Assembly: GCA_965247355.1 (NCBI GenBank)
Contig: OZ252011.1
Location: 1,612,001-1,676,000, forward strand
Origin: RHLJ01 sp965247355
Lineage (GTDB): Bacteria; Bacteroidota; Rhodothermia; Balneolales; Balneolaceae
Length of the DNA stretch: 64,000 nt
Direction: 5' to 3'
Positions 37,532 through 47,617 of this stretch are shown piece by piece (position 1 is the stretch's first letter; each line of letters opens with the position of its first letter). The translations under genes and the position numbers were made by a program. Below the pieces are notes generated by a model. The model searched no databases and was not told the origin of the DNA. It saw nothing but the letters and a program-made list of their open reading frames with translations.

Positions 37532-40500
37532 ATGAGTTTAACCGAACTGTCAGTAAAACGCCCCGTAACTACCATGATGGTTTTTGTAAGCCTAGTGGTA
37601 GTGGGTTTAATTGCAACCCGACTAGTACCATTAGAGTACTTCCCGGATATAAGTTTTCCAGGAGCATTTGTTCAGGCACCCTACCCCGATGCTTCTCCTG
37701 AAGAAGTAGAGGAACTTGTGATCCGACCGATGGAAGAAGCGCTAGCTACCATCAGCGGGCTTGAACGAATGAACTCTAATGCCGGTGAAAACGGAGGCGG
37801 AATTCAGGTTCAGTTTAAACAGGGCACAGACATCAACCTGAAAGCAATTGAGATAAAGGAAAAAATTGAAAGTGTACGAAATCAGCTTCCTGATGACTTT
37901 GAATACTACACGATCAATAAGTTTCAGGATGGAGGTGGAAATACTCTACAGCTTCGTATTTCCAGCGAGCGGGATCTTTCTGATGCCTACGATCTTTTAA
38001 ACAGGAACCTGAAACAACGGATTGAACGGATTGAAGGAGTTGGTCAGGTCACTTTATATGGTGTTGAAAAGAAAGAAATCCGGATCGAATTACTTACCGA
38101 CAGAATTCTGAGTTACAATGTCGATTTAAATGCACTTTCTGCTACACTGAGCCGTGCTAATTTCTCTACCACAGCAGGAAAAATCACTGATAACGGATTG
38201 CGGTATAACGTCCGACCTATTGGCGAGCTAAGTGGTGTTGAGGATATCGAAAATCTTATAATTGGTGAGAATAATCTGCGTGTGAAAGATATTGCAGAGG
38301 TTAAGTATGTAGAACCCATCCGAAACTATGCACGTCATTTAGATATGAAATATGCGATCGGGCTGGACGTGGTCAAAGAATCTACTGCTAATACTGTTGC
38401 AACAGTAGATCGTGTGCTCGAAGAAATTGAAGAAATTAACCAGCTACCTGAAATGCAGGGAATTAAAATTTATGAGATGCATAATCAGGCGGAAGGAATT
38501 TTAAGCTCATTGAGAGAGCTGTTTAGTGCCGGAGTACTTGGGGCTGGGCTTTCCATTTTTATGCTCTTCTTTTTTCTTCGTCAGGTAGGAACTACCTTAA
38601 TTGTTGCTACTGCGGTTCCATTTTCTCTGATTGTTACCCTCGGGTTCTTTTACTTTCTGGATATCTCTCTGAATATTCTATCAATGATGGGTTTAATGCT
38701 TGCAGTGGGGATGCTGGTAGATAATGCGGTGGTAGTAACTGAGAATATTCATCGCCATCAGCGACAAGGTAAAAACACATCAAAAGCAGCCATTTATGGA
38801 GCACGCGAAGTAGGTATTGCTGTTACTGCGGGAACTCTGACATCGGTTGTGGTTTTCCTACCAAATATTGTAAACGAGAGCTTTATAGCTCCTTACATGT
38901 ATTATATCGGAATGCCAATTATCATCTCTCTGATTGCATCTCTGTTTATTTCGCTAACAGTTATTCCTCTTCTCACTTCAAAATTAAAAGTTCCTGAAAA
39001 AAGAAAACGTACTATCGTCGATAAGTTTTCTGATAAGTATGCAGCTTTTCTTGGGTGGTTTATCGATCGACGTTGGGTATCAGTATTAGGAGTAGTAGGT
39101 TTATTTCTTAGTGTGATTATCCCCGCATCACAACTTAATGTGGATATGTTCCCCCGAACAGAGCAACGTGAACTAGGACTCCGCTACAACCTGAATGGCT
39201 CCTACACACTCGATCGTGTAAAACAGGCGGTAGACAGAGTAGAAAAATATCTCTATGATAATCAGGAGAAATTCGAAATTGAGTCTGTATACACATACTA
39301 CGAGCCAGAGTTTGCGAACTCTACCATTATCCTTACAGGAGAAGAAAACGCTATAAAGTCAGTGGAACTCATTAAAAAAGAAATTGAAGAAAATCTTCCG
39401 CTGGTTACAATCGGTGAACCTGCCTTTGAGTTCAGAAGCCGAAATAGTACAGAGGGGGTTCGCGTGTTTGTTCAGGGAGAATCCATGGATGTACTTGAAG
39501 AACTGGCTGAACAGGTAGAGTGGCGGATGAACCAGGTTGAAGGTTTTACGGATGTTAAGTCTGAAGCTGAAATAGGAAAAGACGAAGTTCGTCTGGCTAT
39601 CGATCATGAAAGAGCACGAAATTTCGGGCTCACCTCTTCCGATATCGCCAGAGCAGTATCAAGTTCTGTTCGTGGACAAACACTACGCAGAATCAGAGGT
39701 CCTCAGTCAGAAATTGATGTGGTACTTGCACTTCAGAATTCAGATCGCCAAAGTGTTGATGACCTGATGGAGCTTCCTATTGCTATTAACCCGGAGCAGA
39801 CAATCAAACTTGCTTCACTCGTCGATTTTGAACAATCACAAGGCCCTGGAAGAATCTTTAGAGAAAACCGGAAAACCTCATTAGGAATTAATATTAATCT
39901 GGACGGTGTGGAAATTAGTGACGCCAGAGAAACAATTTCTAAAATTATGGACCAAATGGTCTACCCTGCCGGCTACAGGTGGAGTTATGGAAGAAGTTTC
40001 GATAACGATTCTGAAGCATTGAACGTGATGCTATTTAACATCCTGATTGCGTTCTTCCTCATTTACTTGGTGATGGCAGCTCTCTTTGAATCACTTATTT
40101 ATCCAACAAGTATTCTTACATGTATTCTTTACGGAGTAGTTGGGATATTCTGGTTCTTCTTTATTACCGGTACTACCTTCGATCTTATGGCCACCATTGG
40201 TATCCTTATTTTGATGGGAATTGTTGTGAACAATGGTATTGTACTGATTGACCATATACTTCATTTAAGGAGTGAAGGAATGAGTCGACGTGAAGCCGTA
40301 GTACAGGGTGGAAAAGATCGAATGCGCCCAATTCTTATGACCGCTGGAACAACTGTTCTAGGTCTTATCCCGCTTTGTATTGGGAATACTCAAATTGGTG
40401 GTGATGGGCCTCCTTACTTCCCAATGGCAAGAGCCATTGTTGGTGGTCTTACCTTTTCAACGGTAGTAACACTTGTAGTTCTCCCCTCTATTTATATTAT

Positions 40501-40558
40501 CCTTGATGATATCAGACTGTGGGCTGGTCGTATTGGTGTGATGTCCAGAATCAGGTAA
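37532..40558 (+). CDS. RND efflux permease 2 (HAE1/AcrB superfamily)
   Basis: A 1008-residue RND permease with the same architecture as permease 1 but clearly diverged and without its central insert. TM4 shows AVGMLVDNAVVVTENIHRHQRQGK and the C-terminal half has GILILMGIVVNNGIVLIDHILH. Two unlike permeases sharing one adaptor suggest a mixed trimer, as in MdtBC. No outer-membrane factor gene is adjacent, so a TolC-like channel must come from elsewhere. The operon ends in the terminator at 40572. Confidence 0.93.
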   Translation: MSLTELSVKRPVTTMMVFVSLVVVGLIATRLVPLEYFPDISFPGAFVQAPYPDASPEEVEELVIRPMEEALATISGLERMNSNAGENGGGIQVQFKQGTDINLKAIEIKEKIESVRNQLPDDFEYYTINKFQDGGGNTLQLRISSERDLSDAYDLLNRNLKQRIERIEGVGQVTLYGVEKKEIRIELLTDRILSYNVDLNALSATLSRANFSTTAGKITDNGLRYNVRPIGELSGVEDIENLIIGENNLRVKDIAEVKYVEPIRNYARHLDMKYAIGLDVVKESTANTVATVDRVLEEIEEINQLPEMQGIKIYEMHNQAEGILSSLRELFSAGVLGAGLSIFMLFFFLRQVGTTLIVATAVPFSLIVTLGFFYFLDISLNILSMMGLMLAVGMLVDNAVVVTENIHRHQRQGKNTSKAAIYGAREVGIAVTAGTLTSVVVFLPNIVNESFIAPYMYYIGMPIIISLIASLFISLTVIPLLTSKLKVPEKRKRTIVDKFSDKYAAFLGWFIDRRWVSVLGVVGLFLSVIIPASQLNVDMFPRTEQRELGLRYNLNGSYTLDRVKQAVDRVEKYLYDNQEKFEIESVYTYYEPEFANSTIILTGEENAIKSVELIKKEIEENLPLVTIGEPAFEFRSRNSTEGVRVFVQGESMDVLEELAEQVEWRMNQVEGFTDVKSEAEIGKDEVRLAIDHERARNFGLTSSDIARAVSSSVRGQTLRRIRGPQSEIDVVLALQNSDRQSVDDLMELPIAINPEQTIKLASLVDFEQSQGPGRIFRENRKTSLGININLDGVEISDARETISKIMDQMVYPAGYRWSYGRSFDNDSEALNVMLFNILIAFFLIYLVMAALFESLIYPTSILTCILYGVVGIFWFFFITGTTFDLMATIGILILMGIVVNNGIVLIDHILHLRSEGMSRREAVVQGGKDRMRPILMTAGTTVLGLIPLCIGNTQIGGDGPPYFPMARAIVGGLTFSTVVTLVVLPSIYIILDDIRLWAGRIGVMSRIR

Positions 40559-40571
40559 TTAGTTTTATAAG

Positions 40572-40596
40572 CCCCTCATTCTCTGAGGGGTTTTTT
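40572..40596 (+). terminator. Rho-independent terminator of the RND operon
   Basis: CCCCTCA (40572-40578) pairs with TGAGGGG (40584-40590) around TTCTC, followed by six T residues. It separates permease 2 from the thioesterase gene. Confidence 0.92.
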
Positions 40597-40617
40597 GTAT
40601 GTTTCTGAAAAAACAGC

Positions 40618-41361
40618 ATGCCAGAAACCCATACTTTCTATACTGAGGAATTCACTATCCGAGCTAACGAGGTTGATACCAGTGGAAATGTCACGCTCAA
40701 GGCTATTTGTGATTTCTTTCAGGAAGTTGCCGGAAATAATGCAAAAGAGCTCAATTTCGATATTACTGACTTACAGCAACAAGACCTGACATGGGTTTTA
40801 CATCGCATGGATATACGGATTCATCAGTATCCAAAGTGGAGAGAAACTATCACTATTGAAACCTGGCCTGCTGCTGGTGATGCATTACGAGCTTTCCGGA
40901 ACTACCGAATTCTGAATGATAATGGAATTGAATTAGGCTGTTGTCTTAGTTACTGGATGATGATTAATATGAAAACGAGAAGGCCGGTGCGTATGCCTAA
41001 AGAAGTTCTTGAGACTCGCCTTGCAAAACGGGATCATGTGTTAGAAGTTAAATCAAATCGTATTTCCGCGGTTTCTGATTTTCATCCAACTAAAGAATTT
41101 TCAGTTCGTCGCTCCGATCTGGATATGAACATGCATGTTAATAACACAACGTATATCGATTGGATGCTTGAATGCCTTCCCTTAAAAGAAAGTCAAAATA
41201 TTGAGCGTTTCGATATCGTATATATGCACGAAGGACTTGAAGGCGATGTTATTTCAGCTTCTTTAGAAGAAAAAGATGAAGACAAAACCAAAGTACTTCA
41301 GCTCATCAATCAAAATGAGAAAACGGTAGCTCTTGCTGAGATTAACCTGCTAGAAGACTAA
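40618..41361 (+). CDS. Acyl-ACP thioesterase (FatA/FatB-like double hotdog)
   Basis: A 247-residue enzyme predicted to release free fatty acids from acyl carrier protein. It has two hotdog halves: residues 8-130 (FTIRANEVDTSGNVTLKAICDFFQE, WVLHRMDIRIHQYPKWRET) and 155-245. The second half carries the catalytic-type motif DMNMHVNNTTYIDWMLE. Bacterial members of this family adjust membrane fatty acids. The start is 22 bp after the RND terminator, so the gene probably has its own promoter close by. It overlaps the convergent aldo/keto reductase gene by 4 bp at the 3' end. Confidence 0.9.
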   Translation: MPETHTFYTEEFTIRANEVDTSGNVTLKAICDFFQEVAGNNAKELNFDITDLQQQDLTWVLHRMDIRIHQYPKWRETITIETWPAAGDALRAFRNYRILNDNGIELGCCLSYWMMINMKTRRPVRMPKEVLETRLAKRDHVLEVKSNRISAVSDFHPTKEFSVRRSDLDMNMHVNNTTYIDWMLECLPLKESQNIERFDIVYMHEGLEGDVISASLEEKDEDKTKVLQLINQNEKTVALAEINLLED

Positions 41362-42176
41362 TCCCACTCAGGTGCAAAATCGGGATTAATGATTCGAGTG
41401 TTTTTATCCAGATCATCGATAGCGTAAAAGTCATCATCTTCTAAAACAAAATCATAGATATCAAGATTTTCTTCTAAATGCTCTTTAGATGATGCTTTTG
41501 GGATAGTCACAACCTGCTCTTGTTCAATCAACCAACGTAATGCTACCTGAGTTGCAGATTTACTGTATTTTTTACCAATTTCAGTAAGTAACGGGTGATC
41601 TACCAACTTACCCTGGCCAAACGGACTGTATGCTGTTAGCATTAAATCATGTTCTGCTGCATAATCCAACAAATCAAGCTGCCCCAATAATGCGTGGTAT
41701 TCTACCTGGTTACAGAAAATCGGAGCGGCTAATTCTTCATTCACTTCTTTAAGTAATTTCAGAGGAAAGTTACTTACACCAATATTCAACGCTTTGCCTT
41801 GATCTCTGAATGAAAGCATTGCTTCCATCGTCTTTTCAATATCATAATCCGGATTCGGCCAATGGATAAGTAGTAAATCTACATAAGACAGATCAAGCTC
41901 TAATAAAGACCTTTCCGCGGTTTTCAAAAGCTTCTCAGGTTCAAGATTATTTCGATCTATTTTTGTTGTCACAAAAAGCTCTTCTCTTTTGATGTGAGCT
42001 TGTTTGATCGCGTTTCCAACTTCTCTCTCATTTTTATAATCCTGGGCCGTATCAATATGGCGATACCCCATATTCAACGCCATCTTAATAATTTGCTCCC
42101 CCTGTTTCCCGATTAACCCATAGGTTCCAAGGCCGATTTCAGGAACATTGATACCTTGAATATTCTTGAATTGCAT
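41358..42176 (-). CDS. Aldo/keto reductase
   Basis: A 272-residue NADPH-dependent reductase of the (beta/alpha)8 AKR family. The catalytic tetrad is visible as D42, Y47, K72 and H105 (HIDTAQDYKNE, TTKID, LLLIHWPNPD). GVSNFPLKLLKE and the C-terminal ALRWLIEQEQVVTIPKAS are the usual substrate- and cofactor-side motifs. Sequence does not fix the substrate; 2,5-diketogluconate reductase-like and general carbonyl reductases are both possible. It lies 37 bp downstream of the large secreted protein gene on the same strand. Confidence 0.93.
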   Translation of the reverse strand: MQFKNIQGINVPEIGLGTYGLIGKQGEQIIKMALNMGYRHIDTAQDYKNEREVGNAIKQAHIKREELFVTTKIDRNNLEPEKLLKTAERSLLELDLSYVDLLLIHWPNPDYDIEKTMEAMLSFRDQGKALNIGVSNFPLKLLKEVNEELAAPIFCNQVEYHALLGQLDLLDYAAEHDLMLTAYSPFGQGKLVDHPLLTEIGKKYSKSATQVALRWLIEQEQVVTIPKASSKEHLEENLDIYDFVLEDDDFYAIDDLDKNTRIINPDFAPEWD

Positions 42177-42213
42177 AATTTAAAAAGTGATCTGTTTAAT
42201 TTTAGTTTTAATG

Positions 42214-45042
42214 TTACTTGACCAATGTCATTTTTCGGGTCATTACTTTGGTTCCAACTTCAAGCTGGTAGATATACATTCCACTAGGTAAACCTGTGGC
42301 ATCCCACTCAAATTCATGATCTCCGGGACTAAGAGTTCCTTCAGTTAATACAGCAACCGGCTGCCCAACCACATTAAATACCGATAACTTTACCGGAACG
42401 GATTCAGGTAAATAAAAAGATATGGTAGTAGCCGGATTAAATGGGTTCGGAAAATTCTGATGTAAAGAAACTTCTTCAGGTATTAAACTCTGATTAACCT
42501 GCGCGTTCGGCGGTGTAATAACCAGCATAAATCTGTGTTCGGTTTCAATAGGTTCAGTCTCGACTTCGCTGTTTAGAACTTCATTCCCTTCAGTTTCGTT
42601 TTCTTCCGGTTTAAAATATTCGAATTCAAACTGCCAGTTCGAATTCATCTCATATTCTTTTTCAGAAATTTCATCTACCAGTGTAATAATCCAATCGCCC
42701 GGAATTCCGTCAAATTTTTGAACTGATAGTTTAAAAGTACCTGATTCAGACGTTTCAAAAGCTAATGGGAAGACCATTTTTTGATCCTGAATACGACGCA
42801 GATTAATCTCCGAATTCCAATTAAGCCCGGTACCTGCTCCAAAAAATAAATATTCATCTCCAGATACCCGCAACCCGGGTTCCAATCCCGGCGCAATCAC
42901 ATCTCGCTTTATCAGAGTCTCATCTTCAAAAAATTGTATTGAAACAGACTTATTAAAACCCGTTGTTTCAAGTCCTATTCTCAACTCAGACTCGATTTGG
43001 AGTTCTTCCTCAAAGATTTCCTGTTCCTGATAGTCCTGAGTAGGAATTATGATTTCAGTGAATTCGAAAATAGAATCAGCTCTTATCCAGAATAATGACT
43101 CATTTGGGATTACATCAAATTTGTCAAGCAGTTTCGCAGACATCCAGCCCTGTCCATCCTCCTCCCATTTATATACATATGGATAGATTGAACCTTCAAA
43201 AAGAAATTCTTCAAGCATAGTAATCAGGCGCTCTACTTGTAGTTCACTTCCTGATTTGTTCACAATCAAATTAAACCCTTCTGCACCATTAATTACTCCA
43301 TTTTCATCTGAATCGGTACCGGAAAGAGTAATTGACCAATCTGTTAGTTCTGGTAGTAACTCCGCTTCTGAATCCAAAGACAGACTGTCTGATAGCTGTT
43401 CTTGATTCATTTTTTCCAGCTCTTCTAAAGTAAAGTAGCTCAATAAAATATTTTGCTGGTTTTCATCTTCTGATAGTGGATTATACTTAGTAAATGAAGC
43501 TGACATCTCACTCCATATGAAATAATCTTTTTGAGCCATTCCTTCCTCAAACACTTCTTCCTCATTTACAGTATACCATCCGGAAATTGTTTTTTCTTCA
43601 GTCTTTAACTCCTCAGTAATACGCTTTTCAATACCCGATAACCTGACCTCAGTAACTTTTTCTCCGGACAGAATCTCTGTTTGGGTAATTTCCTGATTGT
43701 TAATTCTTTCTTGCTCTCCTTTGGTAATTCGGTATTCCAGACTCGATACCAATTGCTGATAGGGTGATCTCAGCTCGACGGTACCCTGATTCCTTTTTAA
43801 CCATTGAAATGCTTTGTACTCCCCGGTAGCAGATTCCGGATGGGATACTCTAATAGTTTGAAGTGGAGAGAGATACGTTCCATATGGAAACTCCATGATG
43901 TCGCCCCGATTAATTAACTTCCACCCTGATAAATCTGCATCAATCCTTTCATTATTCTGAATCTCTATATAGTCCGAATCCGGGTTACCTGAATATGAAA
44001 TACCGGTAATCAACATATTTGGAATGTCGTTGTCAGGCAGGAAAGCAACGTGTGTTACGAAATCTCCAAGTTCTCCTTTTGAAAGATTCTGAAGTTCAAA
44101 AAAGGCATTTTCAGTACTTTCATAGATTTTATCATCAATCGTTGGTACTTCAACCGCATAAACAGCATCACCAATCAATCCTGTAAAATTAAATGTATGC
44201 CCTTTGAACTTACCTACATCATTGGTATCGGCTGTGCTATTAAACTCGTTAAAGACTGCGTCAACGGTTAATCTGGAACCATCATGTCCAAAAATTGCAA
44301 CGTTCAGGATAATCGATTCACTCTCTGTCGTGGCTGATATACTCTCATCAAACAATACAACCGGTGGCCGTAGAATCCTGAAAGCAGTTCCAAAAGATGG
44401 AAACCCCTGACTATCTCTACCCCTCCATTTCGCCGGATCTGCAACAAAGGAAGCCAGCATACCAGGAGTACCACTTGCTCCATTCCTAAGGTAATATTGA
44501 TAGTTTTCCTGTAACCCTAACTGAAGTAATGAATGATTATCTCTTGATATGCTAGCCGGAATTGGAGAGCCAATCTCAGAATTTTGATTCCAAACATTCT
44601 CATCCCCCCAACCAATTCCATAAATAACTCGTGAAACACCTTCATCTATTTGATAAGCTAATATCCGGTCTCCATTCCCTGAAAATTCCAGATGACCTTC
44701 TACTTCTACCCTTGGATCTTCAATCTCATTAATATGGATATTCGTACCGGCATCAATATCCGATTTAATGGTCACCTGAACCTGCTGATTTCCCTCAACA
44801 GTATTAGCTTCAGGATTCCAGATTCCATTAGAAAACCATATAGTAGTCCCCTCATCCAGATTTACCAATGGGATAAAATCAAAGGAGTCCCCACTGGAAT
44901 TCACTGAGACAATTACAACATCTGCCGGAAGTAATACTGATTGTGCAAAAGCAGCAGTACTACTTATCCAAAAAAGAAGGAAAATGGCGATATGTTGTTT
45001 AAAGCGTAGTACTCTTGATAGTAGCTCTTGAACCATAGGCAT
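42214..45042 (-). CDS. Large secreted protein with Calx-beta-like, lamin-tail and sorting domains
   Basis: I take Met at 45042 as start because it sits just before a good signal peptide (FKQHIAIFLLFWISSTAAFA); the open frame extends to 45093 and Met at 45036 is also possible. In the 942-residue form, residues about 35-225 resemble beta-rich adhesin sequence. About 230-338 look Calx-beta-like (FDESISATTESES...YESTENAFFELQNLSKG) and about 340-435 match an LTD (LITGISYSGN, SDYIEIQNN, LSGWKLINRGD). A long Glu-rich middle (TEELKTEEKT, EQEIFEEELQIESE) follows. The last 80 residues are a T9SS type A-like sorting domain (QNFPNPFNPATTISF...RKMTLVK). Probably a surface or extracellular matrix protein. 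Confidence 0.8.
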   Translation of the reverse strand: MPMVQELLSRVLRFKQHIAIFLLFWISSTAAFAQSVLLPADVVIVSVNSSGDSFDFIPLVNLDEGTTIWFSNGIWNPEANTVEGNQQVQVTIKSDIDAGTNIHINEIEDPRVEVEGHLEFSGNGDRILAYQIDEGVSRVIYGIGWGDENVWNQNSEIGSPIPASISRDNHSLLQLGLQENYQYYLRNGASGTPGMLASFVADPAKWRGRDSQGFPSFGTAFRILRPPVVLFDESISATTESESIILNVAIFGHDGSRLTVDAVFNEFNSTADTNDVGKFKGHTFNFTGLIGDAVYAVEVPTIDDKIYESTENAFFELQNLSKGELGDFVTHVAFLPDNDIPNMLITGISYSGNPDSDYIEIQNNERIDADLSGWKLINRGDIMEFPYGTYLSPLQTIRVSHPESATGEYKAFQWLKRNQGTVELRSPYQQLVSSLEYRITKGEQERINNQEITQTEILSGEKVTEVRLSGIEKRITEELKTEEKTISGWYTVNEEEVFEEGMAQKDYFIWSEMSASFTKYNPLSEDENQQNILLSYFTLEELEKMNQEQLSDSLSLDSEAELLPELTDWSITLSGTDSDENGVINGAEGFNLIVNKSGSELQVERLITMLEEFLFEGSIYPYVYKWEEDGQGWMSAKLLDKFDVIPNESLFWIRADSIFEFTEIIIPTQDYQEQEIFEEELQIESELRIGLETTGFNKSVSIQFFEDETLIKRDVIAPGLEPGLRVSGDEYLFFGAGTGLNWNSEINLRRIQDQKMVFPLAFETSESGTFKLSVQKFDGIPGDWIITLVDEISEKEYEMNSNWQFEFEYFKPEENETEGNEVLNSEVETEPIETEHRFMLVITPPNAQVNQSLIPEEVSLHQNFPNPFNPATTISFYLPESVPVKLSVFNVVGQPVAVLTEGTLSPGDHEFEWDATGLPSGMYIYQLEVGTKVMTRKMTLVK

Positions 45043-45118
45043 ATTTGCATTTGAGCGACAACTCAATAAACAGATTTCATATTTAAATGGCACATTAAAC
45101 TTTGAATTTAGAACAAAT

Positions 45119-46417
45119 TTAATCTTCTAAATCCGGTTCGTGCAGTTTACCCTCTAATGAGGCAACAGTGTATGATACAGCTGCATCACCAGTAATATTT
45201 ACTGTAGTTCTACACATATCCAAAATACGGTCTACACCTAAAATAAGTGCAATTCCTGCAACCGGAACCTGAATTGCCTGAAGCACTACTACCAGCATTA
45301 CGATTCCTGCCCCTGGAACCCCTGCAGCCCCAATTGAGGCAAGAGTAGCGGTAAGCACTATCGTAAGTTGTTGTGCAATGGTAAGATCCATTCCTAGCGC
45401 CTGTGCAATAAAGACTGCGGCCACTGCCTGATATAAACTTGTTCCGTCCATATTAATTGTAGCACCAATCGGAAGCACAAAGCTGGCTACTTCTTCATCT
45501 ACTCCTAAGTTTTTTTCTACCCTCTCCATAGTTACAGGAAGTGTAGCAGAACTTGAACTTGTACTAAATCCTAATAACATAGCCGGTTGAATTGCTTTAA
45601 AGAAATCACGCAATTTCATATTGCTGAAGATCTTAAACATTGAACTATAGATAAGCAGAACATGGATAATAAGAGCTGCTAAAACAGTTAAACAATACCA
45701 ACCTAAGGCTTGTAATAATCCCCAGGCTTTGCCAAGATCATCGCCTGCAAGATCTACTATTAGTGCCGCCATTAGTGCGAACACACCATATGGAGCCACC
45801 TCCATTATAAGATCCACAATTTTTATGATTACATCATTGAAAGCATCAAATACATTAACAAGAGTTTCCCCTGCTTTTCCTCCAACTTTGATTATCCCGA
45901 TACCCAATAGTATGGCTACAAATACAACCTGAAGCATATTTGCGTTTTTACTTGCTGATGCAAAAAAGTTATCCGGCACAATTTCAACAAGGAAGTCCAA
46001 TGGTCTTCTTTGCTGAATTTTGGCCGCACCTTCTTCTCGTTCACCGATATTGTCCTTATAGGTTTCCTGAAGCTCAATTTTCGTGGCTTCCGGTAATGCC
46101 TTCCCAGGTTTGATTAGATTCACCGCAGCTAAACCTATTGTAATCGCAAAAACAGTGGTGCAGAGGTAAATAAGAACCGTTTTACCTCCCATTCTCGAAA
46201 GTGAAGCAGTATCATTTAAACTCGTAACACCTGCAACTAAAGAAACAAGTACTAATGGAACTGCAATAAGCTTCAATAGTGTGATGAAAATAGTTCCAAA
46301 GGGCTTTATAAAATCGAGAGTAAATTCGTTAAACCCGGCAACTGCCGAAATTAAACCCCAGATTAAACCAAGGATAAGCCCAATGATAATCTGCCAGTGT
46401 AATTTTTTATACCACAT
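45119..46417 (-). CDS. Dicarboxylate/amino acid:cation symporter (GltP/DctA family)
   Basis: A membrane transporter for glutamate, aspartate or C4-dicarboxylates. I prefer Met at 46417 (MWYKKLHWQIIIG), which aligns with the usual family start; an upstream ATG at 46447 would overlap the DUF92 gene by 14 bp. From this start it has 432 residues. The Ser-rich reentrant loop (STSSSSATLPVTMERVEKNLGV) and the ATINMDGTSLYQAVAAVFIAQ motif are intact, as is the region ATLASIGAAGVPGAG. A hydrophilic insert (about 110-140) precedes NFFASASKNANMLQVV. It follows the DUF92 gene closely. Confidence 0.92.
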   Translation of the reverse strand: MWYKKLHWQIIIGLILGLIWGLISAVAGFNEFTLDFIKPFGTIFITLLKLIAVPLVLVSLVAGVTSLNDTASLSRMGGKTVLIYLCTTVFAITIGLAAVNLIKPGKALPEATKIELQETYKDNIGEREEGAAKIQQRRPLDFLVEIVPDNFFASASKNANMLQVVFVAILLGIGIIKVGGKAGETLVNVFDAFNDVIIKIVDLIMEVAPYGVFALMAALIVDLAGDDLGKAWGLLQALGWYCLTVLAALIIHVLLIYSSMFKIFSNMKLRDFFKAIQPAMLLGFSTSSSSATLPVTMERVEKNLGVDEEVASFVLPIGATINMDGTSLYQAVAAVFIAQALGMDLTIAQQLTIVLTATLASIGAAGVPGAGIVMLVVVLQAIQVPVAGIALILGVDRILDMCRTTVNITGDAAVSYTVASLEGKLHEPDLED

Positions 46418-46433
46418 AGTTTTGTCTTTTAGC

Positions 46434-47261
46434 CTAATGTCCTGCAATTAAAAAAATAAATAAAGCAACTGCTGATGAAGACCCAGCGGCCATCCAGTTA
46501 ACTAAATTATTGTCAACATACGTAATTTGACGAGCAAAAATATTCTTTAAACTCTGATGAAGTTCAACTCCCTGAAATGTTGCCCCAATCCAGGAATCGA
46601 TAAAACTTCCTAAAAAACCTGCTATTGAAACTAAAAGAAAGGTCAGGAATGTAACCTCCGGTTCAATCAACCAGAATAAGCCACCAATAAAAAATGCCCC
46701 TAATAAAGAAGCAATTGTTCCAATAATACTGATTCCTCCATCAGTTCCTGGCTTCACAGTCTGGAAATTTGTTAATAACCAGGTTTTTCCTTTAATGCGA
46801 TGCCCTCCCACTTCCGAAGCCCATGTGTCTGCTGTGGCAAACGCCATACTTACTACTCCAGCGTATAGAAAAACCTTTTCTTTACTTAAGAACCAAATGA
46901 TAACCCAAAGTGCAAACCAGAAACCATTCGACCAAACCTGAAGCCCATCCCTCCTAAACTTCTTATCCAGTAGGGATTCTTCACTAATCATATCTTTTGA
47001 GAGTAGCGAACTGGAAATAAAGAAGGCTAAAACGATTAATGCACCAATCAATCCACCCAAGCCGAATGCAATCAGACCAAATGTAACTGCAGCCGTTAAT
47101 CCATCCAGGGTAAGCCAGTTCATAATGAAAGCAAGAAAGGCACAGCTAAGTGCAAGTATTAGTGCTAAAGATATTCTGAGGTGATCTTCTGCGTCTGCGA
47201 AGAGAATAAAAATGAATACCAATGAAAAGAGAAAAAAGATATTTATGAGACGGTCAAGCAC
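46434..47261 (-). CDS. DUF92 (TMEM19/VTE6-like) membrane protein
   Basis: A 275-residue protein with about seven transmembrane helices. DUF92 features are clear: LTLDGLTAAVTFG, FRRDGLQVWSNGFW, AFATADTWASEVG, VKPGTDGGISIIGT and GSFIDSWIGATFQG. Plant VTE6, a family member, phosphorylates phytyl-phosphate, so an isoprenoid phosphate kinase role is possible, but bacterial members are unproven. It stands between DUF3098 (2 bp upstream) and the GltP-type gene, in a likely three-gene transcript. Confidence 0.87.
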   Translation of the reverse strand: MLDRLINIFFLFSLVFIFILFADAEDHLRISLALILALSCAFLAFIMNWLTLDGLTAAVTFGLIAFGLGGLIGALIVLAFFISSSLLSKDMISEESLLDKKFRRDGLQVWSNGFWFALWVIIWFLSKEKVFLYAGVVSMAFATADTWASEVGGHRIKGKTWLLTNFQTVKPGTDGGISIIGTIASLLGAFFIGGLFWLIEPEVTFLTFLLVSIAGFLGSFIDSWIGATFQGVELHQSLKNIFARQITYVDNNLVNWMAAGSSSAVALFIFLIAGH

Positions 47262-47263
47262 GT

Positions 47264-47521
47264 TTAAGCGGCAACTTCCTGATCCGTATCCTCGGTTTCG
47301 TCCCGATCATGCTTCATAATAGCAAATATTACTACCACATATCCGGCCATAATTACAATAGGAGAAACATAGAGTGAAATAAATCCATGAACCTCATTTT
47401 CTACTAACATTGCCGTAAAGCCACCCACAATCAACAAAATTGCCACACCAATGAGCCGGTAGTTAAATGCTGAAAAAAACATTGGCTTGTCATCTGATTT
47501 TCTTTGTTTTCCTTTTGCCAT
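47264..47521 (-). CDS. DUF3098 small membrane protein
   Basis: An 85-residue protein with two transmembrane helices (about 23-41 and 50-69) and a short charged tail. It fits DUF3098, a family largely confined to Bacteroidota and relatives (NYRLIGVAILLIVGG, YVVVIFAIM). Function is unknown. In Flavobacteria this family often sits by ftsX and uppP-type genes; here it leads the DUF92/GltP transcript, and is divergent from maf with a 96-bp gap. Confidence 0.85.
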   Translation of the reverse strand: MAKGKQRKSDDKPMFFSAFNYRLIGVAILLIVGGFTAMLVENEVHGFISLYVSPIVIMAGYVVVIFAIMKHDRDETEDTDQEVAA

Positions 47522-47617
47522 ACTAAACTTTTAAAATCCTTAACGTAATTTGGGTTTGAAACGGTGCGATAAGTTATTTATTTATCCGGTAACTCCAAAA
47601 GATGAGTAGCTATAGAT

